A stretch of DNA of 64,000 nucleotides from Arthrobacter pascens (GTDB lineage Bacteria; Actinomycetota; Actinomycetes; Actinomycetales; Micrococcaceae). The position numbers and the translations under genes were made by a program. The notes below the pieces were generated by a model that saw only the letters and a list, made by a program, of their open reading frames with translations, had not been told where the DNA came from and did not search any database. Each line of letters opens with the position of its first letter. Positions within the stretch are counted from its first letter, which is position 1. The stretch spans positions 496,001 through 560,000 of the forward strand of contig NZ_JAUSXF010000001.1 in assembly GCF_030816475.1 (NCBI RefSeq). The letters are read 5' to 3'. Below are positions 53,752 to 61,423 of the stretch, one piece after another.

Positions 53752-56120
53752 CTTGGATCAGCCTCGCTTGGAGGCCCCTCGACAGCGTCCTTGAGCAGGA
53801 CATCGAGCAGGGTGACCGCGGCCGCCTTGTCCAGCGGATTGTTCTTGTTGCCGCATTTGGGGGACTGCACACAGGACGGGCAGCCGGATTCGCATTCGCA
53901 GGCTTCGATGGCGTCCCGCGTCGCGGAAAGCCACACCTTGGCCTTATCGAAGCCTCGCTCGGCGAAGCCCGCTCCGCCAGGGTGCCCGTCATACACAAAA
54001 ATGGTGGGCACCCCGGTATCGGCATGGATGGCCGTGGATACTCCGCCGATGTCCCAGCGGTCGCTTGACGCCACCAGCGGTAACAGGCCGATCGCCGCGT
54101 GTTCAGCGGCATGCAGAGCTCCCGGGAACTGAGCCTCGATGAGCCCGGCGCCGGTCAGGGAACGGTTTTCCACGACAAACCAGACGGCTTTAGTGAAAAG
54201 TTCCCTGGCTCCCAGCTCCAGCGGCTCCTCGCCCAGGATCTCATTCGAAATCAGCGCCTTGCGCTGGAAGGAAATCACCTGCGTTGTCACTTTTACGTCG
54301 CCGAAGTGGACCGCAACATCGCCCCACTGGACCGTCCGCTGCGTCTCCAGCACTTCGATCTGGGTCACGTCCCGGGCGGTGGTGTAGTAGTCAGGGTTGG
54401 CGCGGCGGACCACCACACAGTGATCATCTTCGTTGAGGTCCTCCACGACATAGCTGTCGCCCTGGTGGACGTATACCGCCCCCCGGTGTGCCTGGTAGTG
54501 GGTCTGGGGCGAGCCCATGGTTCCCAGCAGGGAGCCGGTGTCGGCGTCAACAATGCTGACCGGCCCACCGCCGTCTGCCCTCAGGTTCACCATTGCCGCA
54601 GCGCTCTGGGAATGCGTCCAGAACCAGCCAGCGGGACGCCGGCGAAGATAGCCCTGGTCCACGAGCTGTCCGAGCAGTTTCTCTGCTGTGCTGCCGAACA
54701 GCCCGAGTTCGGCCACGCCCAAGGGGAGCTCGGCTGCCGCAGCGCATAGATGGGGTCCGAGCACATAAGGATTGGAGGGATCGAACACCGTTGCCTCAAC
54801 CGAGACATCGAAAATCGCCTCGGGATGGTTCACCAAATAGGTGTCCAGCGGATCATCACTGGCCACAAACGCGGCGATGGCGTCCTGGCCGGCCCGGCCC
54901 GCCCGGCCTATTTGCTGGAACAGCGATGCCCTGGTACCCGGCCAGCCTGCCACCAGTACGGCATCCAGCCCGGAGATGTCAATCCCCAGCTCCAGGGCGG
55001 AGGTGCTGGAGACCCCCAACAGCTCGCCGGAACGCAAGGACCGTTCCAGGGCGCGCCGCTCTTCCGGCAGGTAGCCGGACCGGTAGGCGGCCACCCGCTG
55101 CGGCAGGCTTGGATCCACCTCGTCCAGAAGACGTTTGGTGATCGACGAGATGGTTTCCGCTCCCCGCCGCGACTTGATGAATGCGATGGTCCGGATCCGG
55201 GAGGAGACGAGGTTGGCGAGCAGGTCAGCCGTTTCAGCCACCGCCGTGCGCCGCTCCCTGGCACCATTTTCGCCCTTGACCTCCGTCAGGCTGGGCTCCC
55301 AGAAGGCCACAGTGGTCGAGCCGTGCGGGGAGCAGTCCTCCGCGACTGCCCGTACGGGCGCTCCGATCAGCCGCCCGAAAGACGTGGCAGGCTCCGAGGC
55401 CGTGGCCGATGCCGCGATGAATACCGGCTCCGGGTAGGACGTTCCTGCACCGTAATACGCACAGATCCGCCGAAGCCGTCGCATCAGGTTGGCTATATGA
55501 GAGCCGAACACCCCGCGGTAGCTGTGGGCTTCATCCACGATTACGTACCTGAGCCTGCGGAAGAATCCAGCCCACCAGGCGTGGTTGGGCAGGATGCCGA
55601 AGTGGAGCATATCCGGGTTGGCAAGTATGAAGTTGGCGTGGTCCCGGATCCAGCGGCGGGAGGCCGGGTCGGTATCGCCGTCGTAGGTCTCCGCGCGGAC
55701 CGTTGGCAGCTTGAGCGAGCGGATGGCCGCGAGCTGGTCTGCGGCGAGAGCCTTGGTGGGGGAGAGATAGAGTGTCACGGCGCCGTCGTCGTGGATTTTT
55801 CCGGGCTCGGACAGGACCCGGAGCTCAGAGCGGTGGATGGCGTCCAGTGCCGGCAATTGGTACGCCAGGGATTTTCCAGAGGCCGTGCCGGTGGCGATGA
55901 CCACATGCTCGCCGTCATGGGCAAGGTCTGCGGCCCGGATCTGGTGACGGTACGGCTCGTGGATGCCCACAGAACTGTAAGCGGCAACCAGATCGGGATG
56001 CACCCAGGCCGGCCACGCCTCATGTACGGCCAGGCGGGCAGGAATCGTGCGGACATGACGCAGCTGTTCCGGATCCGGGCCGCGGCCCAGCAAGGGAATC
56101 AGGGAGTCATGGGGGTTCAC
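53748..56120 (-). CDS. DEAD/DEAH-box helicase (helicase/secretion neighbourhood, Lhr-like)
   Basis: A 790-residue helicase with Walker A ATGTASGKSLAYQLPAL near residue 76, VIVDEAHSYRGVFG, motif III SATASEP, and QQIGRAGRAGQ near 405. The C terminus is a DUF1998-type module with CECESGCPSCVQSPKCGNKNNPLDK, whose Cys may bind metal. It is the actinobacterial helicase named after this gene neighbourhood (TIGR03817-like); its link to the secretion genes is unknown. GTG 56120 is the start. Confidence 0.88.
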   Translation of the reverse strand: MNPHDSLIPLLGRGPDPEQLRHVRTIPARLAVHEAWPAWVHPDLVAAYSSVGIHEPYRHQIRAADLAHDGEHVVIATGTASGKSLAYQLPALDAIHRSELRVLSEPGKIHDDGAVTLYLSPTKALAADQLAAIRSLKLPTVRAETYDGDTDPASRRWIRDHANFILANPDMLHFGILPNHAWWAGFFRRLRYVIVDEAHSYRGVFGSHIANLMRRLRRICAYYGAGTSYPEPVFIAASATASEPATSFGRLIGAPVRAVAEDCSPHGSTTVAFWEPSLTEVKGENGARERRTAVAETADLLANLVSSRIRTIAFIKSRRGAETISSITKRLLDEVDPSLPQRVAAYRSGYLPEERRALERSLRSGELLGVSSTSALELGIDISGLDAVLVAGWPGTRASLFQQIGRAGRAGQDAIAAFVASDDPLDTYLVNHPEAIFDVSVEATVFDPSNPYVLGPHLCAAAAELPLGVAELGLFGSTAEKLLGQLVDQGYLRRRPAGWFWTHSQSAAAMVNLRADGGGPVSIVDADTGSLLGTMGSPQTHYQAHRGAVYVHQGDSYVVEDLNEDDHCVVVRRANPDYYTTARDVTQIEVLETQRTVQWGDVAVHFGDVKVTTQVISFQRKALISNEILGEEPLELGARELFTKAVWFVVENRSLTGAGLIEAQFPGALHAAEHAAIGLLPLVASSDRWDIGGVSTAIHADTGVPTIFVYDGHPGGAGFAERGFDKAKVWLSATRDAIEACECESGCPSCVQSPKCGNKNNPLDKAAAVTLLDVLLKDAVEGPPSEADPS

Positions 56121-56217
56121 CCCAACATTCTTTCACCCGGCCAGAAATCGGCCCCACGTCACGGGCTCCGGATCACGGATCCAGCATCACACCGGGTGGA
56201 TCATCCGCCCGTCCTGG

Positions 56218-56910
56218 TTAGACGACGGAAAGATCGGACCCCTCGTCGGAAGCGGACAGCATCAGTACCCGGCAGACAGTTGACCAGCCCAGGTGCGAAT
56301 ACAGCTTCTGCCCGTCCAGGGAGGCCAGCAACAGGCCGTTCTCCACGTCATGCTCGAAAGCCTGGGCCGCCAGCGCCTTCATAATGAAGCTGCCCAGACC
56401 GCGGCGTTGGAAGGCCGGTTCGGTGACGATCTTGTCGAAGATGGCCGTCCTGCCCACCACATAGACCCTGCCGCTGGCTGCAACACTCTCACCGGACCAG
56501 ACCACTGCGTGGTGCACACCGTTCGACTCGGAAGTGGTGATTGAGAGGTCGTCGTCGGCGAGCCAGGGATCTTCCGCATCCTGGGTTTCCATGTCCACGA
56601 TCATCATCGCCTGTGAGGCGGACGTGACGTTCAGCCGGTACTTCTCGGCCAGTTGGGTGTAACGGGCGAGGTCGTTGCTCAGAATGGTCAGGATCCTCGC
56701 CGGAGCTTCGGTGGCCTTTGCCGCCAGGGCCGCGAACTCGTCGTCGGAAGGGTCGTGGGCGAAATACTCCCACTCCCCGGTGGTATCAGCCCGAAGGGCA
56801 GCGGGAAAGCGGCCCTCGGTGGCAGTCTGGTATCCGCGGCAGCCGGCCCAGCCGGCCACCCATACTTCAAGAAGGCGGGTGATATCTCCAACCATGGCGT
56901 CCGGACTCAT
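56218..56910 (-). CDS. GNAT-family acetyltransferase
   Basis: A 230-residue protein with a large N-terminal region (about 120 residues, unassigned) and a C-terminal GNAT domain: DKIVTEPAFQRRGLGSFIMKALAAQAF is the acetyl-CoA loop, and LYSHLGWSTV the closing strand. Substrate unknown. Start ATG 56910 lies 6 nt behind TAGTCT (56917-56922), so leaderless. Confidence 0.83.
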   Translation of the reverse strand: MSPDAMVGDITRLLEVWVAGWAGCRGYQTATEGRFPAALRADTTGEWEYFAHDPSDDEFAALAAKATEAPARILTILSNDLARYTQLAEKYRLNVTSASQAMMIVDMETQDAEDPWLADDDLSITTSESNGVHHAVVWSGESVAASGRVYVVGRTAIFDKIVTEPAFQRRGLGSFIMKALAAQAFEHDVENGLLLASLDGQKLYSHLGWSTVCRVLMLSASDEGSDLSVV

Positions 56911-56916
56911 GTGATG

Positions 56917-56922
56917 AGACTA
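56917..56922 (-). promoter_or_regulatory. -10 box TAGTCT for leaderless GNAT mRNA
   Basis: TAGTCT on the minus strand is followed by CATCAC and ATG 56910. No ribosome site precedes the start. Confidence 0.5.
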
Positions 56923-57000
56923 TTCCAGCCCCGTCACAAGCAACAGTGTTTCGCTGCAGTGATGTATGCCCCTTATGCAATTGTGATGCGGGCAAGCCAG

Positions 57001-57006
57001 TACCCT
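57001..57006 (+). promoter_or_regulatory. -10 box TACCCT for leaderless trhO mRNA
   Basis: TACCCT is followed by TAAATAC and GTG 57014, a 7-nt gap. No ribosome site is present. The spacing fits a leaderless start. Confidence 0.45.
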
Positions 57007-57013
57007 TAAATAC

Positions 57014-57907
57014 GTGGCTTTGAACCGAATTGTGCTCTTTTACGGCTTTACCCCCATCCCGGATCCGGACGCGGTGCGGCTCTGGCAGTGCGCCCTCTGC
57101 GAAAAGCTCGGGCTGACCGGACGCATTCTCATTTCCAAGGACGGCATCAACGCCACCGTCGGCGGCGAGATCGGTGCCGTCAAGCAATACGTGAAAACCA
57201 CCCGCGAGTACAAGGGCTTCCACGGCGTCGACGTCAAATGGTCCGACGGCGGCGCGGAGGACTTTCCCCGCCTCAGCGTTAAGGTCCGGGATGAGATTGT
57301 CTCCTTTGGCGCACCGGGGGAACTGAAGGTCGATGCCCAGGGCGTGGTGGGTGGAGGAAAGCACCTCAAGCCCGAAGAGCTACATGAACTGGTGGAGGCC
57401 AGGAAGCAGGCCGGCGAGGACGTGGTCTTCTTTGACGGCCGCAACGCGTTCGAGGCCCAGATCGGCCGATTCAAGGACGCCGTGGTCCCGGACGTGGCCA
57501 CCACCCACGACTTCATCAAGGAACTCGACTCCGGTAAATACGACGCCCTCAAGGACAAGCCGGTGGTCACCTACTGCACCGGCGGCATCCGCTGCGAAGT
57601 ACTCTCCAGCCTGATGGTGAACAGGGGCTTCCGGGAGGTTTACCAGCTCGACGGCGGCATAGTCCGGTACGGGGAGACCTTCAAGGACCAGGGCCTGTGG
57701 GAGGGCTCGCTGTACGTCTTCGACAAGCGCATGCACCTCGAGTTCAGCGAGGAAGCCAAGACCATCGGCGAATGTGTTCGGTGCTCGGCGCCCACCAGCA
57801 AATTCGAGAACTGCTCCAACGCCAGCTGCCGCACCCTCACGCTGTACTGCAGCGAATGTGCCTCAAGCCCGGAAACGCTGCGCTGCCCGGAAGGCTGCGC
57901 CGCCTGA
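57014..57907 (+). CDS. trhO: tRNA uridine(34) 5-hydroxylase, rhodanese family
   Basis: A 297-residue rhodanese-like protein of the YceA/TrhO family, which makes 5-hydroxyuridine at the tRNA wobble position. [17 protein letters not shown] is the N-terminal acylphosphatase-like segment; [15 protein letters not shown] near residue 188 is the rhodanese active-site loop. The C terminus is Cys-rich ([32 protein letters not shown]), a metal-site pattern. Starts at GTG, behind the TACCCT box. Confidence 0.92.
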   Translation: MALNRIVLFYGFTPIPDPDAVRLWQCALCEKLGLTGRILISKDGINATVGGEIGAVKQYVKTTREYKGFHGVDVKWSDGGAEDFPRLSVKVRDEIVSFGAPGELKVDAQGVVGGGKHLKPEELHELVEARKQAGEDVVFFDGRNAFEAQIGRFKDAVVPDVATTHDFIKELDSGKYDALKDKPVVTYCTGGIRCEVLSSLMVNRGFREVYQLDGGIVRYGETFKDQGLWEGSLYVFDKRMHLEFSEEAKTIGECVRCSAPTSKFENCSNASCRTLTLYCSECASSPETLRCPEGCAA

Positions 57908-57945
57908 CGTCGGGCAAGGTGACCGGGCAAGGGGACTGATGGGCA

Positions 57946-58545
57946 TCAAAGCCGGGTCAGCCTGATGGCATAGTTGGCCGGATACCGTGCCTCCACATGG
58001 AAAGTCAGCGCGGACGGCCTCGACAAGTAAATGACATTCTCCCGGGTTGGTCCGCATCGCAGTCCCAGATCCACCAGGGTGTATTCCTCGGTGCGGACAG
58101 TGAAGGTGACCCGCCGCTGACTCCTGCAGACCAGGGCCAGCGCGTACGTTCCGATCGGCAGGTTTTCCGCCTTTTCCATCCGGATTTCCCCCGCATTCAG
58201 CACGCCGGAGCTGACGTGGATGACCTCCCGTTCAGTATCGGGCAGTGCCTCCTGGAGCCAGCTGCCCATTTCAGCCCCGCTGACCGGCTCGTCTTCCAGG
58301 GATTCATTGGTGAAACTCGGATCCGGAACGGCCGGCGCCGCCGAGCTGCCAGGGTCAGAACGGGCCCGGCCGTCGTCGTAACTGTACTCACACGCCGTCA
58401 GAGATCCTCCGGCCACCAGCGCGCCGGCCGCCCACAGTACGACGGCGGTCCGCACCCGGGAGCCCGGCCCCGGCGTCCCGGGCGGGCATGAGCCACGGAG
58501 GGGAACCGCATTGCGGCGCGAAGGCGCCCCCTGGCTGGCGGGCAT
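57946..58545 (-). CDS. Predicted lipoprotein, paralogue of the upstream lipoprotein gene
   Basis: A 199-residue secreted lipoprotein of unknown function. The hydrophobic run VVLWAAGALVAGGSLTAC ends in the lipobox Cys. A C-terminal domain of about 75 residues (NLPIGTYALALVC...YTLVDLGLRCG...YAIRLTRL) aligns with the end of the next protein upstream, including two Cys. ATG 58545 fits a leaderless start, with TACAGT 6 nt upstream, but adds a polar 30-residue leader; GTG 58455 would give a standard lipoprotein signal. It ends 38 bases after the trhO stop, convergently. Confidence 0.72.
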   Translation of the reverse strand: MPASQGAPSRRNAVPLRGSCPPGTPGPGSRVRTAVVLWAAGALVAGGSLTACEYSYDDGRARSDPGSSAAPAVPDPSFTNESLEDEPVSGAEMGSWLQEALPDTEREVIHVSSGVLNAGEIRMEKAENLPIGTYALALVCRSQRRVTFTVRTEEYTLVDLGLRCGPTRENVIYLSRPSALTFHVEARYPANYAIRLTRL

Positions 58546-58551
58546 ATTTCG

Positions 58552-58557
58552 ACTGTA
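58552..58557 (-). promoter_or_regulatory. -10 box TACAGT for the 58545 lipoprotein start
   Basis: TACAGT on the minus strand is followed by CGAAAT and ATG 58545, a 6-nt gap. Confidence 0.45.
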
Positions 58558-58675
58558 GGCCCGGCAATGACGGTAAGCCAGAGGTGTACCTACCCTAGGC
58601 AGGACTAGGGGTATCGGGGTCTTCAGGGGCGGCGATAGGGGCGGCTTGGGAGCCTGCGACCGCTTTCTCCGGCCG

Positions 58676-59113
58676 CTACCCGGCCGCCACGAGCTGGTAG
58701 GCATAAAGCAGGGGCGCATCCACGCTGGAAGCACTGATTTCCAGCGGTCCCGCTTGCGTAAGCGTGACCCTCACGCTCTCGCGGCTGCCGTAGCAGGCTG
58801 CCCCGAGATCCACTACCTCACGTCCGCCGGAGGTAACCGAGAGGAAAGCCTTGCCGCCGCCCTCGCACGTCAGCGTCAGCGTGTAGCTGCCAGCCGGCAC
58901 ATTCTTGGTATGAACCACGGGCTGGGCGTTGAGGATCTTACCGGAATCCTCCGCCACGGTTCCTCCGGTAGAGGGTAGTGCAGTGGCCTGCCAGGCAGGC
59001 ACATCCGCGTTCTCCACCGAGAGCTGCTGGGCGCAACCGGAAACAGCCAGCACGAGGGCGGCAGCAGCAACCGCGGCGAGGGCGCGCGGACAGGAAGGAA
59101 GGACCAGAGCCAT
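58676..59113 (-). CDS. Predicted small lipoprotein, paralogue of the downstream lipoprotein gene
   Basis: A 145-residue lipoprotein of unknown function. Signal ALAAVAAAALVLAVSGC ends in a lipobox Cys (residue 27). The C-terminal region NVPAGSYTLTLTCEGGGKAFLSV...REVVDLGAACYG aligns with the paralogue: a Cys after LTLT/LALV and another after DLG. The two Cys could pair. The genes lie 130 bases apart in tandem. Start ATG 59113 is 6 nt behind TAAGTT (59120-59125). Confidence 0.75.
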   Translation of the reverse strand: MALVLPSCPRALAAVAAAALVLAVSGCAQQLSVENADVPAWQATALPSTGGTVAEDSGKILNAQPVVHTKNVPAGSYTLTLTCEGGGKAFLSVTSGGREVVDLGAACYGSRESVRVTLTQAGPLEISASSVDAPLLYAYQLVAAG

Positions 59114-59119
59114 GCCTCC

Positions 59120-59125
59120 AACTTA
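59120..59125 (-). promoter_or_regulatory. -10 box TAAGTT for the 59113 lipoprotein
   Basis: TAAGTT on the minus strand is followed by GGAGGC and ATG 59113. GGAGG is only one base from the ATG, too near to be a ribosome site, which supports a leaderless mRNA. Confidence 0.45.
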
Positions 59126-59148
59126 CCCGGCAAAATCTCCTGCCCTTG

Positions 59149-60306
59149 CTACCCGGCGATCAGCTCCGGCACCTCGCCCTGGTGCAGTGCCACATAGACA
59201 CGGTCCCGTAGCGCATTGGCCTCCTGGTCCGTCAGGGTCCGGTCCAGCGGCTGCAGCACGAGCCGGACCAGCACATTCACCTGGCCGGGAGCAATACGCA
59301 GGCGTTCGACGGCGGCCGGCGGCAGGTCAGCCGCCGGGGTCACTGTCCTGACCTGCAGGGCGGCGAGCATGTCAGCGTCCGCCCCCAATGCCGTGCGGGC
59401 CAGGTCGCCAAGGAGTTCGACGTCGGCCCCCGCTTCCGAGGACAGGACCAGCGAGAGGTCGCGCCGGATTTCCGGCATGGTCGAGACCGGACGGTACGGG
59501 GACAGGTCCAGCAGCTGGGCCTGGACTTCCGGGTTGCGTGAGCGCAGGAGCCGGATATCCGTGATTCCCTTCCGCAGCATCAGCGCCCGGTCCAGCCCCA
59601 TTCCGAGGGCAAGGCCCGCCCAGCGGCGGGGATCCAGGCCTGATCCACGCAGCACCGACGCGGCCACCAGGCCGCACTCCGCCAGTTCCAGCCATTCGCT
59701 GCGCCCGCCGGGCTGGCTGACCAGCACGTCCAACTGCATTCCTGCCGCGGTGTAGCTGTGCCGGGCCGGGGTGGCGCGCCACCGGACACCCGGATGCTCG
59801 GACGCGGGCAGCACAGCTTCCACAATGGCGGCCATCATGGCGTCCAGGTCGGACGGACCCAGGAGCCCCCGTGCCCTGAGCCGCCAAAGATCCACTTGGT
59901 GCGGTGCGCCCACGTGGGTGCGGTCGATCGCGTCCCGGCGGTATACGAGGCCCGGAAGAACATGAAGCCGGTCGTAGTGGCCCAGCTCGCCGCGGAGCGA
60001 ATCCAGCAGCGCCGGGATGCCCGCGGACGTGTGGCTCCGGAGCATCACTGTGGGACTCACATGCCGGGAATAACGGGAGTCCCTTGTAACGTCGTCGGGC
60101 GAGTATCCCAGCCGGTCATAGTTGTCAGCGGTGGCCACGAGCGGGTTCAGCCGGTGGGTCACTGAAGGCACTGCCCAGAGCCGTTCCAGTGCTGCGACGA
60201 CGTCGGCGAGGAGCAGTTGCATGGCGTGCGGGCCGGCATCAGGATCGGATAGGTCGCGCAGGGAAAGGGCGGCGTTGAGCTGGGAGAGGGAAAGGTAGTT
60301 CGTCAT
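59149..60306 (-). CDS. PheS-like class II synthetase paralogue with C-terminal FDX-ACB domain (SrmL-type 'mystery ligase')
   Basis: A 385-residue protein. Residues about 70-270 are a PheS class II core: MLRSHTSAGIP, VYRRDAIDRTH, and GMGLDRALMLRKGITDIRLLRS (motif 3). Residues 290-385 (SPYRPVSTMPEIRRDLSLVL...) look like the ferredoxin-fold anticodon-binding domain of PheT. So the chain joins PheS core and FDX-ACB, as in mitochondrial PheRS, without a coiled-coil tRNA arm. Since PheS and PheT are essential and normally elsewhere, this is likely a paralogue with a different acceptor. I recall the NCBI name 'PheS-related mystery ligase SrmL' for such proteins. Preceded by AAGGAC, about 8 nt from ATG 60306. 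Confidence 0.75.
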   Translation of the reverse strand: MTNYLSLSQLNAALSLRDLSDPDAGPHAMQLLLADVVAALERLWAVPSVTHRLNPLVATADNYDRLGYSPDDVTRDSRYSRHVSPTVMLRSHTSAGIPALLDSLRGELGHYDRLHVLPGLVYRRDAIDRTHVGAPHQVDLWRLRARGLLGPSDLDAMMAAIVEAVLPASEHPGVRWRATPARHSYTAAGMQLDVLVSQPGGRSEWLELAECGLVAASVLRGSGLDPRRWAGLALGMGLDRALMLRKGITDIRLLRSRNPEVQAQLLDLSPYRPVSTMPEIRRDLSLVLSSEAGADVELLGDLARTALGADADMLAALQVRTVTPAADLPPAAVERLRIAPGQVNVLVRLVLQPLDRTLTDQEANALRDRVYVALHQGEVPELIAG

Positions 60307-60387
60307 GTCGGGGTCCTTGGGGGTGTATCAGGTACGGGGAGGGTCAACACCCTCAGCCGCTGCGCCGGACGGACCCCGGCAGCACAT

Positions 60388-60459
60388 TCAGGCGCGCGAT
60401 GGGAAGCCCGTGCGGCCGGTAAGCGGCCGAGGGCTGATAAATCGCTGCTCTGTGTGCAT
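60388..60459 (-). CDS. Short upstream ORF (candidate leader peptide), 23 residues
   Basis: ATG 60459 opens a 23-codon frame ending TGA at 60388, sequence starting MHTEQRFISPRPL and ending GFPSRA. TATCAT ends 6 nt before the ATG, so it would be translated from a leaderless mRNA that continues into the PheS-like gene 81 bases further. CGGCC-NNNNNN-GGCCG inside it can form a hairpin. A leader ORF controlling the ligase gene is an inference; chance is possible for a frame of this size. Confidence 0.5.
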   Translation of the reverse strand: MHTEQRFISPRPLTGRTGFPSRA

Positions 60460-60465
60460 GCGTCC

Positions 60466-60471
60466 ATGATA
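60466..60471 (-). promoter_or_regulatory. -10 box TATCAT for the leader ORF and ligase transcript
   Basis: TATCAT on the minus strand is followed by GGACGC and ATG 60459, a 6-nt gap. Confidence 0.5.
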
Positions 60472-60494
60472 CGACGCAGCCACGGGAGCCTCTC

Positions 60495-60525
60495 TTGACC
60501 TTGACGCTACGTCAACATTTAGAGT
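60495..60525 (+). promoter_or_regulatory. MerR-type promoter with 19-bp spacer and central palindrome
   Basis: TTGACC (60495-60500), 19 nt, then TAGAGT (60520-60525). The spacer holds TTGACG-CTA-CGTCAA (60501-60515), a perfect inverted repeat. An over-long 19-nt spacer filled by a dyad is the hallmark of promoters activated by MerR-family proteins. The regulator 43 bases downstream should control itself here. Confidence 0.8.
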
Positions 60526-60567
60526 CTGAGTATCAGCCATGAAATAGGGCCCGGGAAGGAGGACGCC

Positions 60568-61344
60568 GTGGACTGGTCCATCCAGGACATCGCCAGGATC
60601 GCCGGCACCACCAGCAGGACGCTACGCCACTACGACGACATCGGCCTGCTCAAACCCAGCCGCACCGGACACAACGGCTACCGGTACTACAACCAGGCAG
60701 CGCTCGTTCAGCTCCAGCGCATCCTGCTCCTCCGCGGACTGGGGCTGGGCCTGCCGGTGATCAGCCAGGTCCTCGACGACGAGACGGACGCAGCCAAGGC
60801 GCTCACCGGGCATCTGGAATGGCTGAAGCAGGAACAGGAGAGGCTGGCGCGGCAGATCGCGTCAGTCACGCAAACCATCGAAGCAGTGAAAGGAGGTGGC
60901 GAAATCATGGCGGAAGACATGTTCGACGGTTTCGACCACACGCAGTACAAGGACGAGGTGGAGGAACGCTGGGGTAAGGACGCCTACGCCAAGGGGGATT
61001 CCTGGTGGCGCGGAATGAGCGCCGATGAGAAGGCAGCGTGGAAGCAACGCCAGCAGAAACTGGGCGAGGACTGGATCGCCGCGGCACAGGCCGGCGTCGG
61101 GCCTGACAGCGCAGCGGCGCAGGAGATTGCCAAGCGGCACGTCGAGTGGCTGACGGACATCCCGGGTACGCCCGCCTATGGTGCCGCCGCCGAAGAGGGC
61201 GGCAGCGCGCGTATCAAGGCGTACGTCACGGGCCTCGGCGAGATGTACGTTGCCGATCCGCGGTTCGCAGCCAACTACGGCGGCCAGGACGGGGCGGCCT
61301 TCGTCCGGGACGCGCTCGCAGTGTACGCCGAGCAGAACCTGTAG
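60568..61344 (+). CDS. TipA-type MerR regulator with antibiotic-binding TipAS domain
   Basis: A 258-residue regulator. Residues 1-105: MerR helix-turn-helix (WSIQDIARIAGTTSRTLRHYDDIGLL) and dimer helix. Residues 114-258: a TipAS-like domain (MFDGFDHTQYKDEVEERWG, WWRGMSADEKAAW, YVADPRFAANYGG). In Streptomyces, TipAL binds thiopeptides and TipAS is the same C-terminal domain made from an internal start. GTG 60568 follows GGAAGGAGG. The internal start at 60907 is also well supported. Confidence 0.9.
   Translation: MDWSIQDIARIAGTTSRTLRHYDDIGLLKPSRTGHNGYRYYNQAALVQLQRILLLRGLGLGLPVISQVLDDETDAAKALTGHLEWLKQEQERLARQIASVTQTIEAVKGGGEIMAEDMFDGFDHTQYKDEVEERWGKDAYAKGDSWWRGMSADEKAAWKQRQQKLGEDWIAAAQAGVGPDSAAAQEIAKRHVEWLTDIPGTPAYGAAAEEGGSARIKAYVTGLGEMYVADPRFAANYGGQDGAAFVRDALAVYAEQNL
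60889..60909 (+). promoter_or_regulatory. Internal ribosome site and start for a separate TipAS product
   Basis: AAAGGAGGTG (60889-60898) is followed 8 nt later by ATG 60907, in frame with the regulator (codon 114, MAEDMF). It would make a 145-residue C-terminal protein, the size of Streptomyces TipAS (144). The ribosome site is as good as any in the window. Confidence 0.8.
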
Positions 61345-61411
61345 CTCGCGCCGCCACAACCGGTCAGGGCGGCCGGCTGCCGGGCGGAATACATCCGGCA
61401 GCGGCCGCCAA

Positions 61412-61417
61412 TAGACT
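61412..61417 (+). promoter_or_regulatory. -10 box TAGACT for the methyltransferase gene
   Basis: TAGACT is followed by TGGCCG and GTG 61424, a 6-nt gap, suggesting a leaderless mRNA. Confidence 0.45.
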
Positions 61418-61423
61418 TGGCCG

